NCBI GenBank assembly: GCA_002086835.1
Contig: MVIG01000019.1
Span: forward strand, 32,177-96,176
Length of the DNA: 64,000 bases
Direction: 5' to 3'
Source: Mycolicibacterium porcinum
Lineage (GTDB): Bacteria; Actinomycetota; Actinomycetes; Mycobacteriales; Mycobacteriaceae
Shown: positions 34,257 through 43,805 of the stretch, piece by piece
How the letters are laid out: each line of letters starts with the position of its first letter
How positions within the stretch are numbered: the stretch's first letter is position 1
The notes under the pieces: model-generated
What the model was told of the DNA's origin: nothing
The model's input: only the letters and a program-made list of their open reading frames with translations
The model's database searches: none
Position numbers and translations under genes: made by a program

Positions 34257-34680
34257 GCATTTCGAGCGTCCGCTGATCCTCCAGCCCCTCATAGAACTTG
34301 TCCAGCACAGCCTGGAAGTCGGCGCGCTCGGCCTGGTCCGCGGCGACCTCGGCGAACAACGTCATGCTCGAGCGCACCTTCAGCCAGTCCGGCCAGCCGA
34401 AGATCTGCTCGGCTGTCCGCCCGTCGATGTTCGTCACCAGCCGGGCACATTCCCGTAGCCGCGGCCCCAGCGTCGGGTGGGCCAGGTAGGCGCGCGCCTC
34501 CTCGGCCGACGCGATGCCGTAGTGGGCAGCGGTCGGGCTGCGGCCGAGCCCGCGCAGCTGCGGGAAGATGAACCAGATCCAGTGACTGCGCTTGCGGCCG
34601 GCGCGCAACTCCGCGCACACCTCGGTGTACGCCCCGGCCTGGGCGTCGACGAACCTCTGCAGATCGAAGGGATCGCTCAT
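34240..34680 (-). CDS. DUF1810 family protein
   Basis: The 146-residue protein begins DPFDLQRFVDAQAGAYTEVCAELRAGRKRSHWIWFIFPQL, which is the family signature: a helix with F-x-x-A-Q and the following S-H-W-(I/M)-W-(F/Y)-(I/V)-F-P-Q-(L/I). This is followed by GLGRSPTAAHYGI and EARAYLAHPTLGPRLRECARL. It is a helical cytosolic protein of a family sometimes called NADAR-like or calpastatin-like with no firm function. The ATG at 34680 is the family N terminus. It is convergent with the GH13 gene and divergent from the cyclase gene. Confidence 0.85.
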   Translation of the reverse strand: MSDPFDLQRFVDAQAGAYTEVCAELRAGRKRSHWIWFIFPQLRGLGRSPTAAHYGIASAEEARAYLAHPTLGPRLRECARLVTNIDGRTAEQIFGWPDWLKVRSSMTLFAEVAADQAERADFQAVLDKFYEGLEDQRTLEMLSAAG

Positions 34681-34742
34681 ACCTCGAGTTTGTCGCGCAA
34701 CCGCCTGCAATACATCGCGACAAGCTAATCTTCGGAATTCAA

Positions 34743-36896
34743 ATGACTACAACAGCCGCAGCCGAGCGCACCGCTGCCACGCGAACCGCGCGCCGACGCG
34801 TCATGTCCAGGATCAGCATCCAGTCGAAACTGCTGGTCATGCTGCTGGCCACCAGCATTCTGTCCGCTGCGGTCGTCGGCGCCATCGGATACCAGTCCGG
34901 GCGGTCGTCACTGCGCCAGTCGGTGTTCGACCGGCTGACCGAAGTTCGGGAGTCTCAGACCCGCCAGCTGGAGTCGAAGTTCGCCGACCTCGAGGATTCA
35001 CTGATCGTCTACACCCGGGGGACGACGACCGTCGAAGCCGTGGAGGCGTTCTCCAGCGGGTTCGGTCAACTCAACAACGCGACGATCAACCCGCAGCAGT
35101 GGCAGTCGATCGTCGACTACTACAACGATCAGTTCAAGCCGGACGAAGAGAAGCAGACCGGCGACACCGTGGATGTGTCCCGGCTGCTGCCGACCTCCAA
35201 CGCACAGAAGTACCTGCAGGCCTACTACACCGCCCCGGTCGCCGACCCGGAGAAATCGATCAGGGTCGACGACGCCCGCGACGGCAGTCCATGGTCGGCC
35301 GCGAACGCCAGGTTCAACGACTACTTCCGGGAGATCGTCGAGCGCTTCCAGTTCGAGGATGCGCTGCTGCTCGACACGTCCGGCAACGTCGTCTACACCG
35401 CCTACAAGGGCATCGACCTCGGCACCAACATCATCACCGGGCCGTACCGGCAGAGCCTGCTGAGGGACGCGTACGAGAACACCCTGGCATCCAACGCCGT
35501 CGACTACGTCGGAGTCACCGACTTCGGCGACTACCAGCCTGCCGACGAGCCGACGGCCTGGATGATGGCGCCGGTGGGCCCGCCCGGCCGGGTCGAAGGA
35601 GTCCTCGCCCTGCAGTTCCCCATCTCGAAGATCAACCGGCTCATGACGGCCGACAAACAGTGGGAAACCGCCGGGATGGGTTCGACGGGCGAGACGTTCG
35701 TCGTCGGCCCGGACGGTTTGATGCGGTCCGATTCACGGTTGTTCCTGGAGAATCCGGAGAAGTTCGAGCGCGATGTCGTCGATGCCGGGACCCCGCCGGC
35801 GGTGGCGGCCAAATCGCTCCGGCAACACGGAACCACACTGGTGCAGCCGGTGGAGACGACCGCGACGCGGTCGGCCCTGCGCGGCCAGAGCGGCACCGTG
35901 ATCGAGGACGACTACCTGGGCAACGAGACGCTGCAGGCCTACGCCCCGGTCACCCTGCACGGGTTGAACTGGTCGATCATCGCCAAGATCGACACCGCTG
36001 AGGCGTTCGCCCCGGTCGCGACGTTCACCCGCACCCTGGTGCTGTCGACCGTCGCCATCACCTTCCTCGTGTGTCTGGCGGCGATGATGCTGGCCCGGTT
36101 GTTCGTCCGTCCGCTGCGCCGGCTCGAGGCCGGCGCCCAGCAGATCGGTGCCGGCGATTACGACATCTCGCTGCCGGTGCAGTCCAGAGACGAGTTCGGT
36201 GATCTGACAACGGCATTCAACGAGATGAGCCGCAACCTGGCGATGAAGGAAGACCTGCTCGCCGAGCAGCGCAGGGAGAACGACCGGTTGCTGCGCACGC
36301 TCATGCCCGAATCGGTGGTGCAGCGTTACCGGGACGGCGAAGAGACGATCGCGCAGGACCACCACAACGTGACGGTCCTGTTCGCCGACACGGTGGGGCT
36401 GGACGAGCTGACCTCCGGCATGCCGTCAGAGGAAGCACTGGCCATCGTCAACCGCCTGGTCCACCAATTCGACGCCGCCGCCGACGATCTGGGCGTGGAA
36501 CGGGTCCGCACCCTGCGAAACGGCTACTGGGCCAGCTCCGGGCTGAGCGTTCCGCGCCTCGACAACGTCCGGCGGACCGTCGACTTCGCCCTGGAGATGC
36601 AGCGCATCATCGAGCGGTTCAACACCGAGGCCGGGACGGCACTGAAACTGCGCGCAGGCATCGACACCGGCGCGGTCAGCAGCGGCCTGGTCGGACGTTC
36701 CAACCTGGCCTATGACATGTGGGGCTCGGCGGTCAACCTGGCTTACCGGGTGCAGCGGGGCTCACCGCAACCGGGCGTCTACGTCACCGAGCGGGTATTC
36801 GAGGTGATGGGCGATACCCGTGATCTCGAACCGGCGGGCACCGTAGTCGTCGACGGCGCCGACGAGCCGATCTGGAAATTGCAGGACCGACGATGA
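34743..36896 (+). CDS. Receptor-type class III cyclase homologue (Cache-HAMP-cyclase), catalytic residue missing
   Basis: The 717-residue protein has a membrane helix at about residues 28-50, a large extracytoplasmic sensor region like Cache domains (to about 425), a second helix (430-454), a HAMP linker and a class III cyclase domain from about residue 535. In the cyclase domain the first metal Asp is present (FADTVGL, Asp549), and the transition-state Asn and Arg are present (WGSAVNLAYRVQ). The second metal Asp, normally GD in TIGDAY, is replaced: the segment reads TLRNGYW with Asn593. It may be inactive or weakly active. It resembles M. tuberculosis Rv2435c. The MscS-type gene overlaps it by 4 bases. 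Confidence 0.87.
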   Translation: MTTTAAAERTAATRTARRRVMSRISIQSKLLVMLLATSILSAAVVGAIGYQSGRSSLRQSVFDRLTEVRESQTRQLESKFADLEDSLIVYTRGTTTVEAVEAFSSGFGQLNNATINPQQWQSIVDYYNDQFKPDEEKQTGDTVDVSRLLPTSNAQKYLQAYYTAPVADPEKSIRVDDARDGSPWSAANARFNDYFREIVERFQFEDALLLDTSGNVVYTAYKGIDLGTNIITGPYRQSLLRDAYENTLASNAVDYVGVTDFGDYQPADEPTAWMMAPVGPPGRVEGVLALQFPISKINRLMTADKQWETAGMGSTGETFVVGPDGLMRSDSRLFLENPEKFERDVVDAGTPPAVAAKSLRQHGTTLVQPVETTATRSALRGQSGTVIEDDYLGNETLQAYAPVTLHGLNWSIIAKIDTAEAFAPVATFTRTLVLSTVAITFLVCLAAMMLARLFVRPLRRLEAGAQQIGAGDYDISLPVQSRDEFGDLTTAFNEMSRNLAMKEDLLAEQRRENDRLLRTLMPESVVQRYRDGEETIAQDHHNVTVLFADTVGLDELTSGMPSEEALAIVNRLVHQFDAAADDLGVERVRTLRNGYWASSGLSVPRLDNVRRTVDFALEMQRIIERFNTEAGTALKLRAGIDTGAVSSGLVGRSNLAYDMWGSAVNLAYRVQRGSPQPGVYVTERVFEVMGDTRDLEPAGTVVVDGADEPIWKLQDRR

Positions 36897-38293
36897 CCGG
36901 CGTGCTCGACGCTCCCTGGTTCTTCTGGGCGATCGGTGTCGCCGTCGGATTTCCGGTCTGCCTGGTTCTGCTCACCGAACTGCACAGTGCACTGCGCCGC
37001 CGGGGCAGTTTCCTGGCAGCTCCGGTACACCTGATCCGGACCTACATCCTGCCGCTGGGCGCGCTGCTGATCCTGCTGATCCAGGCGATACAGATCTCCG
37101 GGGAGACCGCACCGGTGCGCATCGTGGCAACGGTGTTCGGCTTCGTCGTGCTGGTGCTGCTGCTGTCCGGACTCAACGCCACACTGTTCCAGAGCGCCCC
37201 GGAAGGCAGTTGGCGCAAGCGAATTCCGTCGATCTTCCTCGACGTCGCCCGGTTCGCGCTCATCGCGATCGGCATCGGTTTGATCCTCGCCTACATCTGG
37301 GGCGCCAACATCGGTGGGCTTTTCACCGCCCTTGGCGTGTCCTCGATCGTCCTTGGCCTTGCGCTGCAGAACTCGGTCGGCCAGATCATCTCCGGTCTTC
37401 TGGTGCTGTTCGAGCAGCCGTTCCAGCTCGGCGACTGGGTCGATGCGCCGTCTGCGCGCGGGCGCGTCGTGGAGGTGAACTGGCGCGCGACCCACATCGA
37501 CACCGGAAGCGGCCTGCAGGTGATCCCGAACTCCGTGCTGGCCGGAGCATCGTTCACCAACCTGAGCCGTCCGCACGGCGCGCACACCATATCGGTGATC
37601 ACGGTGTTCGCCGTCGACGATGCCCCCGACGAGGTCTGTCGCGTGCTCGACGACGTGGGCCGACGGCTGCCCCAATTACGAAGCGACGGCACGGTTTCCA
37701 CCGTGGCCGCCGGCTCGCTGCAGTACAAGACGATGATCCCGCTGCATTCGCCCGCCGACGATTTCGCCGCCAGATCCACGTTCCTGCGCTGGACGTGGTA
37801 CGCCTCGCGGCGGGCGGGCCTGCACCTGGATGAGGCCGAGGACGAGTTCGCCACCACCGAACGCGTCGAACAGACGCTTCGTCTCATCGCACCGACGCTG
37901 CGGCTGAGCCCGGACGACCAGCAGGACCTGTTGCCGCATGCCCGGCTCACCCGTTACGGAACGGATGAGGTCATCCAGGTCGTCGGTCAGGTGCCCAGGA
38001 AGATGACGTTCATCGTGGACGGCACGGTGCAACTGGCCGTCGCCGATGCGAACGATCTCTTCATCCCGGTGCTCACCTTGGAACGGGGTGACTTCCTCGG
38101 GCAGACGGCGCTGACCCGTGAACCCGTCACCACAACGGCGTACGCCCTGACCGAGGTAACCGTCGCACAGTTCGACCGCGAATGCATCGAGGATCTGGTG
38201 GCGCGAAAGCCGGTATTGCTGCAGGACATCGGCCGGGCCATCGAGGAGCGTCGCGCCAACGTCAAGCAGGCGCTCGTGGCCGCCGGGCGCTGA
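36893..38293 (+). CDS. MscS-type channel with a cyclic-nucleotide-binding fold (Rv2434c-like)
   Basis: The 466-residue protein has four or five N-terminal membrane helices, an MscS pore and beta domain (GLALQNSVGQIISGLLVLFEQPFQLGDWV near residue 160; VEVNWRATHIDTGSG; VIPNSVLAGASF), and a C-terminal cyclic-nucleotide-binding fold from about residue 335. In that fold the phosphate cassette reads GDFLGQTALTREPVTTTAYA, so the usual Glu (here Gln) and Arg (here Thr/Val) that hold cAMP are absent. Its ATG overlaps the cyclase-like gene by 4 bases (ATGA). The pair may couple a sensed signal to turgor release. M. tuberculosis Rv2434c is the counterpart. Confidence 0.88.
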   Translation: MTGVLDAPWFFWAIGVAVGFPVCLVLLTELHSALRRRGSFLAAPVHLIRTYILPLGALLILLIQAIQISGETAPVRIVATVFGFVVLVLLLSGLNATLFQSAPEGSWRKRIPSIFLDVARFALIAIGIGLILAYIWGANIGGLFTALGVSSIVLGLALQNSVGQIISGLLVLFEQPFQLGDWVDAPSARGRVVEVNWRATHIDTGSGLQVIPNSVLAGASFTNLSRPHGAHTISVITVFAVDDAPDEVCRVLDDVGRRLPQLRSDGTVSTVAAGSLQYKTMIPLHSPADDFAARSTFLRWTWYASRRAGLHLDEAEDEFATTERVEQTLRLIAPTLRLSPDDQQDLLPHARLTRYGTDEVIQVVGQVPRKMTFIVDGTVQLAVADANDLFIPVLTLERGDFLGQTALTREPVTTTAYALTEVTVAQFDRECIEDLVARKPVLLQDIGRAIEERRANVKQALVAAGR

Positions 38294-38337
38294 GCGTCGG
38301 GCAAAGGGTCTCGGCGCCGAGTTCCAACCGTTAGTAA

Positions 38338-39450
<1,113 letters not shown>

Positions 39451-39465
39451 AAGATCCACCCACCA

Positions 39466-39501
39466 AGGGAGCCTGTCGTCACCCCCAACGGCAGGCTCCC
39501 T
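39466..39501 (+). terminator. Hairpin after the Ag85 gene
   Basis: AGGGAGCCTG at 39466-39475 pairs perfectly with CAGGCTCCCT at 39492-39501 across a 16-base loop. It begins 16 bases after the Ag85 stop. The T tail is poor, as is usual for mycobacterial terminators. Confidence 0.65.
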
Positions 39502-39529
39502 GCTCGGTGTGCGGGGTAGTTTGGTGACG

Positions 39530-41101
39530 ATGGCTGAGTCCTCGTCGGGGTCCCCGTCCGGGTCCTCCCCCAACGCCCGGATGCTCGGCGGAGTCGCTGC
39601 CGCCGCGGTGTCGCTCGGCGTGGCCGCACTTGTCGCCATCCCATTTCCGCCTCACGCCGATCCGCGCGGCGCGATCGGATCGGCCATCGTCGACCTGACC
39701 CCGGGACCCGTCAAAGAATTCGTCATTCAGGCCCTCGGCGGCCTGGACAAGCTCTTCCTTGCCGTCGTGGTCCTGGTGGTGATCGCCGCCATCGCCGCTC
39801 TGGCCGCGAGCTACGAGACCCGGCGCCGCCCCGTCGGCAGCGCGATCTTCGTCGCCGCGGGGCTGCTCGGCTGCGCGGCTGTTCTCACCCGGCCCGGCGC
39901 CACTGCGCCCGACATCGTGCCCACCGTGGTGGGCACCGCCGCGGGGGTGGCGGTGCTGCGCCTGCTCGCGCTGCGGCTGTGGCCGGCACCTGAACCCGCG
40001 GACACCGATGACGGTGCCGGTGACGACATCGACGTCAGCAGGAGGACGTGGCTGGCGACCGGCGGCCTACTGGGTTTCGGGGTGGCAAGCGGACTGCTGG
40101 GTGTCGTGATCGACCGGTTGACCAGTTCGGTGGCAGCAGAACGCGATACCTTGGCCATCCCCCGTCCGCGCGTCCCCGCTCCCCCGATCCCGGCCGGTGC
40201 GCAACCGAAAGGTGTTGCCCTGCCGAGCTTCCTCACCGACGCCGCCGACTTCTACCGCGTCGACATCGCGCTGTCCGTGCCGCAGCTGAGCCGCGACGAA
40301 TGGCGGTTGCGCATCCACGGCATGGTGGACCGGGAGATCAGCTACAGCTTCGCCGATCTGGACCGTTTCGAGGTGATCGAGAAGGCCGTGACGCTGACGT
40401 GCGTATCCAATCCGGTTGGCGGCGAATATATCTCGACGGGGATGTGGACGGGTTACCGGCTGGCCGATCTGCTGGCGGCAGCAGGCGTGTCGCCCGACGC
40501 GGACATGCTGCTGTCGAAATCCGTCGACGGGTTCACCGTGGGCACCCCGGTGGAAGCCATCGCCGACGGCCGGGACGCCATGCTGGCCATCGGCCTCAAC
40601 GGGAAGCCGCTGCCCGTCGCGCACGGCTACCCGGCCCGGCTGGTGGTGGCCGGACTCTACGGCTACGTGTCGGCCACCAAGTGGGTCACCGACCTCGAAC
40701 TGACCCGTTTCGACCGGGCACAGGCGTACTGGACCAGACAGGGCTGGGCACCGCGCGGCCCGATCAAGACCGAGTCACGCATCGACGTGCCCAAGCGTGG
40801 CCAGCAGGTCCGGGTGGGACCGACAACCTTCGGCGGGATCGCGTGGGCACAGAATCGCGGCGTGCGCGCCGTCGAGGTCCGCATCGACGACGGCCCATGG
40901 CAACGCGCGCAACTCGGGGACGCCTACTCCGACGAGACGTGGCGGCTGTGGAGCTTCAGGTGGCAGTCGAGCTCCCCGGGGGAACACACCATCACGGTGC
41001 GGGCCACCGACAACACCGGCACGGTCCAGACTTCGGACCAAGCGTCCACCGTGCCCGACGGCGCCACCGGGTGGCATTCGGTGAACTTCACCGTGGCCTG
41101 A
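39530..41101 (+). CDS. Membrane-anchored SUOX-family molybdopterin oxidoreductase
   Basis: The 523-residue protein has about four N-terminal membrane helices, a further hydrophobic segment preceded by SRRTWLATGG, and a C-terminal sulfite-oxidase-type molybdopterin domain. The Mo-ligand Cys lies in VTLTCVSNPVGGEYISTGMW. The domain ends with a Mo-co dimerisation-like sheet (VRAVEVRIDDGPWQRAQL ... GEHTITVRATDNTG). It resembles the M. tuberculosis Rv0218 group. The catalytic domain is probably outside the cytosol. The substrate is unknown. The ATG at 39530 is chosen; GTG at 39524 is possible. No heme or electron-transfer partner gene is adjacent. Confidence 0.86.
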   Translation: MAESSSGSPSGSSPNARMLGGVAAAAVSLGVAALVAIPFPPHADPRGAIGSAIVDLTPGPVKEFVIQALGGLDKLFLAVVVLVVIAAIAALAASYETRRRPVGSAIFVAAGLLGCAAVLTRPGATAPDIVPTVVGTAAGVAVLRLLALRLWPAPEPADTDDGAGDDIDVSRRTWLATGGLLGFGVASGLLGVVIDRLTSSVAAERDTLAIPRPRVPAPPIPAGAQPKGVALPSFLTDAADFYRVDIALSVPQLSRDEWRLRIHGMVDREISYSFADLDRFEVIEKAVTLTCVSNPVGGEYISTGMWTGYRLADLLAAAGVSPDADMLLSKSVDGFTVGTPVEAIADGRDAMLAIGLNGKPLPVAHGYPARLVVAGLYGYVSATKWVTDLELTRFDRAQAYWTRQGWAPRGPIKTESRIDVPKRGQQVRVGPTTFGGIAWAQNRGVRAVEVRIDDGPWQRAQLGDAYSDETWRLWSFRWQSSSPGEHTITVRATDNTGTVQTSDQASTVPDGATGWHSVNFTVA

Positions 41102-41110
41102 CGCCGATCC

Positions 41111-41311
41111 CTACTTCCGGGAAATCTTGCGCCAACTCACGACGGAGATCACCACCCCGATCAGCACGGTGATCGGGCCGATGATCGACCAGGTGGTGGT
41201 GTTGCTCATCGGGCTGCCCTGCAGCACACCGAATCCCTGCAGCGCCCAGATCAGGCCGAACAGCGCCACGATCACACCGACCGCGAAGGTCACGACGAAT
41301 CCCCTGTTCAT
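41111..41311 (-). CDS. Small two-helix membrane protein
   Basis: The 66-residue protein is almost wholly hydrophobic, with helices at about residues 5-27 and 40-60 and a basic tail RKISRK that should face the cytosol. It has no cysteine or recognised motif. Similar short membrane proteins occur in actinobacteria without known function. It lies convergent with the molybdopterin oxidoreductase gene and 45 bases before the SDR gene end. Confidence 0.65.
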   Translation of the reverse strand: MNRGFVVTFAVGVIVALFGLIWALQGFGVLQGSPMSNTTTWSIIGPITVLIGVVISVVSWRKISRK

Positions 41312-41356
41312 AGGTGGATGCTACGTCGACGCGGCACTCGGGTCACGTGCGCGACC

Positions 41357-42103
41357 TCAGCCCTGCACCGTGGGCCGGATGACGATCTCGCCGATCTCAA
41401 CCTCGCGAGGCTGCTCGATCGCGAATGCCACGGCGCGCGCCACCGCCTCCGGCGGCAGGCCGAATTCGTCCATATTGGAACGTATCTGGGCACGCAGCAC
41501 CGGATCGTCGATCGAACTGTCAAGCTCGGTACGGACAAACCCCGGTGAGATCGACGTGGTACGGATGACTCCGTCGGTGGATTCCTGTCGCAGTGCCTCC
41601 ATGACGGTCCGCACCGCGTTCTTGGTGCCCGCGTACACGCCCATGTCCGGCACGATCTTCAACCCCGCGGTCGACACCGTGGTGACGAAGTGCCCATACC
41701 CCTGATCTCTGAACACCGGGGCGGCCGCGGCGATCCCGTGCAATACGCCGCGCAGGTTGACGTCGATCATGGCCGACCACCCGGCGACGTCACCGTCGGA
41801 CAGCCGGCCGATCTTGCTGATGCCCGCGTTGCTCACGAGAACGTCCAATCGACCGAACCGGTCCGTCGCCGCGGCGACCAGTGCGTCGAGATCGGCAGGC
41901 CGGGTGACGTCCACGGCCAGTGTGACCACGCCCGCTCCCCCGGCCACGACCTCGGCCGCGATCTGGTCCAGGCGCTCCACCCGCCGGGCGCCGAGCACCA
42001 GCTTGGCGCCGCGCGCTGCCAGCAGACGCGCCGTCGCCTCGCCGATCCCGCTGCTCGCTCCGGTAATGGCGACGACCACTCCGGCGATCGGGTCATCCGT
42101 CAC
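41357..42103 (-). CDS. Short-chain dehydrogenase/reductase
   Basis: The 248-residue classical SDR has the cofactor loop TGASSGIGEA near residue 15, NAGISKIG near residue 92, the catalytic Ser in TTVSTAGLK, and Tyr-x-x-x-Lys in YAGTKNAV near residue 160. It should use NADP(H), because Arg residues follow the second strand (GARRVERL). The GTG start at 42103 overlaps the stop of the upstream quinone-oxidoreductase-like gene by 4 bases, so they are coupled. The substrate is unknown. Confidence 0.88.
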   Translation of the reverse strand: MTDDPIAGVVVAITGASSGIGEATARLLAARGAKLVLGARRVERLDQIAAEVVAGGAGVVTLAVDVTRPADLDALVAAATDRFGRLDVLVSNAGISKIGRLSDGDVAGWSAMIDVNLRGVLHGIAAAAPVFRDQGYGHFVTTVSTAGLKIVPDMGVYAGTKNAVRTVMEALRQESTDGVIRTTSISPGFVRTELDSSIDDPVLRAQIRSNMDEFGLPPEAVARAVAFAIEQPREVEIGEIVIRPTVQG

Positions 42104-43026
42104 GGTCGTAGCACCAATTTCCCTCTGGTATGGCGCTTTTCCAGCTCGGTGTAGGCCGCCCGAACATCGTCGAGGGCGTACACCCCGGCAATCGGCACCT
42201 CGAGTTCACCGGCGGCGGCGAGATCCGCCAACTCGGCGACGATCGCGATATCGGCCCCCTTGGCGTTGCCTGCGCCCTGGACCCCGAACCGCTCGATGGC
42301 ACCGAAATCGATGATGGTGTCGACCCGTTCGGGCGCCACGCCCAACTCCTCGACCGCCAGTTGAACGTAGCCGCCGCCGAAGAAGTCGAGGAAGGCATCG
42401 ATACGACCCGACGGCGATGCGGCGCGCAGCCGCTCAGCCAGATCGTCGCCGTAGTTGACCGGCGTCACACCGTGCGCCGTGAGCCACTCGTCTCCGCCCG
42501 GCCCGGCGATACCGAGCACCGTGGCACCGGCACGTGTGGCGAGTTGCACCCCGACCGTGCCGACCCCGCCTGCGGCGCCGGCGATCGCGACGACATCTCC
42601 GGGCTGCACCCGCACGGCGCGCAGCGCCGCGTAGGCGGTGGTACCCGAGACGAACAACGATCCGGCTATCTCCCAGGACAGGGCGGGCGGCTTGGCCGCC
42701 ACCTGCGTAACGGGCACCGTCACGTACTCAGCGTGACTGGCGCGCGCGTTCGTGAACCCGAGCACCTCGTCGCCGACCTTGAACTCGGTCACGCCTGCTC
42801 CGATCTCGGCCACCACACCCGCGAGATCACTGCCCTGTCCCGAAGGAAAGGTGGCGGGGAACCGGTCGTGCAACGCGCCACGGCGGATCATCGCCTCTCC
42901 CGGGTTGATGCCCGCGGCCCGGACCTGCACGAGCACCTCGCCCGCCGCCGGAACGGGTCGCGGTACCTCGCGCACCCGCAGCACATCGATTCCGCCGTAC
43001 TCGTCGAATTGCACTGCTCTGCTCAT
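42100..43026 (-). CDS. NADP-dependent MDR (quinone-oxidoreductase-like) protein
   Basis: The 308-residue medium-chain reductase has AVQFDEYGGIDVLRVREVPRP at the start, GSDLAGVVAEIGAGV near residue 70 and the cofactor loop GAAGGVGTVGVQLA near residue 150. It lacks zinc cysteines, as in quinone oxidoreductases and enone reductases. It should reduce quinones or conjugated carbonyls with NADPH. Its stop overlaps the SDR start, suggesting a two-step route. The ATG at 43026 is the family N terminus. It is divergent from the VC0807-like gene. Confidence 0.87.
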   Translation of the reverse strand: MSRAVQFDEYGGIDVLRVREVPRPVPAAGEVLVQVRAAGINPGEAMIRRGALHDRFPATFPSGQGSDLAGVVAEIGAGVTEFKVGDEVLGFTNARASHAEYVTVPVTQVAAKPPALSWEIAGSLFVSGTTAYAALRAVRVQPGDVVAIAGAAGGVGTVGVQLATRAGATVLGIAGPGGDEWLTAHGVTPVNYGDDLAERLRAASPSGRIDAFLDFFGGGYVQLAVEELGVAPERVDTIIDFGAIERFGVQGAGNAKGADIAIVAELADLAAAGELEVPIAGVYALDDVRAAYTELEKRHTRGKLVLRP

Positions 43027-43135
43027 ATGGCCTATGACGAACCGGCGGCCGAAAACATTCCGGACCGGTTGCCAGACACCGCAGGTCGCCGTCGCGCACA
43101 GGCAACTCACAGTGCATATCCATATCTTCGCCGTG

Positions 43136-43777
43136 GTGAGCCGAGACCACTCGCTGCTCCCCATCATGCGGGGCATCCTGCTCGACGTCGCCCCGCCACT
43201 GATCGCCTACTACGGCCTGCGCGCGGCGAGCGTCTCCGAGTACGTCGCACTTCTGGCCGCCACCGTGCTCGCCGGGATCAAGGTGTCCTACGACGCAATC
43301 AGGGCCCGTCGGCTCGATCCGTTCTCGGGCTACCTGATGCTCAGCTTCGGATTGAGCCTCGCGGTGGGGCTCGCGACCTCTGATGCCCGGATGCTGATGG
43401 CCGGTAACACCCTCGTGGGCGGGATCGGCGCCCTGCTGTTCCTGGCCACCTGTTTCCTCGGCACCCCGCTGACCCAGATCATCTCCGAGCGGGTCGGCGC
43501 CACCGGGAGCGACCGCATCCCCTCGCCCGGCGAGACGGCGTTCCGGCGTCGCGTCCACGTTTCGCTCTCAGCGATGTGGGGCATCGGGCTGCTGATCGGA
43601 ATGTTGATCAGTCTTGCGATCATCTTTTCGCTGCCCACAGACGTCGCGAACGTTGTGAACACGGTCGTCTCGCTGGCATTCACGGCCCTGCTGATGCTGG
43701 TGACGATCGTGGTGGCGAAGCGGGCCAGAGCCGGTGGGGAACGCCTCCGGGAACAAACTCAGACCCCACAGAGTTGA
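43136..43777 (+). CDS. VC0807-like polytopic membrane protein
   Basis: The 213-residue protein has five or six hydrophobic helices and a pattern of small residues seen in the VC0807 / septation-A-related group: LLDVAPPLIAYYGLRAASVSEYVALLAATVLAGIKV and FGLSLAVGLATSDARMLM. Its role is unknown. GTG at 43136 is chosen as start; GTG at 43133 and the ATG at 43166 are alternatives. Its stop lies 28 bases before lon, and an HspR-like element begins within its last codons, so lon may have its own promoter inside this gene. Confidence 0.72.
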   Translation: MSRDHSLLPIMRGILLDVAPPLIAYYGLRAASVSEYVALLAATVLAGIKVSYDAIRARRLDPFSGYLMLSFGLSLAVGLATSDARMLMAGNTLVGGIGALLFLATCFLGTPLTQIISERVGATGSDRIPSPGETAFRRRVHVSLSAMWGIGLLIGMLISLAIIFSLPTDVANVVNTVVSLAFTALLMLVTIVVAKRARAGGERLREQTQTPQS

Positions 43778-43793
43778 GCGCATCAGACTGAAC
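43773..43793. promoter_or_regulatory. HAIR-like (HspR) element before lon
   Basis: GTTGAGC-N7-ACTGAAC matches the HspR operator CTTGAGT-N7-ACTCAAG at 5 of 7 positions in each half, with the exact 7-base spacer. It ends 12 bases before the lon start. In Streptomyces, lon is controlled by HspR. Confidence 0.4.
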
Positions 43794-43805
43794 TTTGGAG
43801 GTTTG

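Noticed and set aside
43754-43777. AACTC/GAGTT inverted repeat at the end of the VC0807-like gene as a terminator
   Set aside because: The stem is only 5 bp with a 10-base loop and lies within coding sequence before lon; the HAIR-like repeat next to it is a better explanation.
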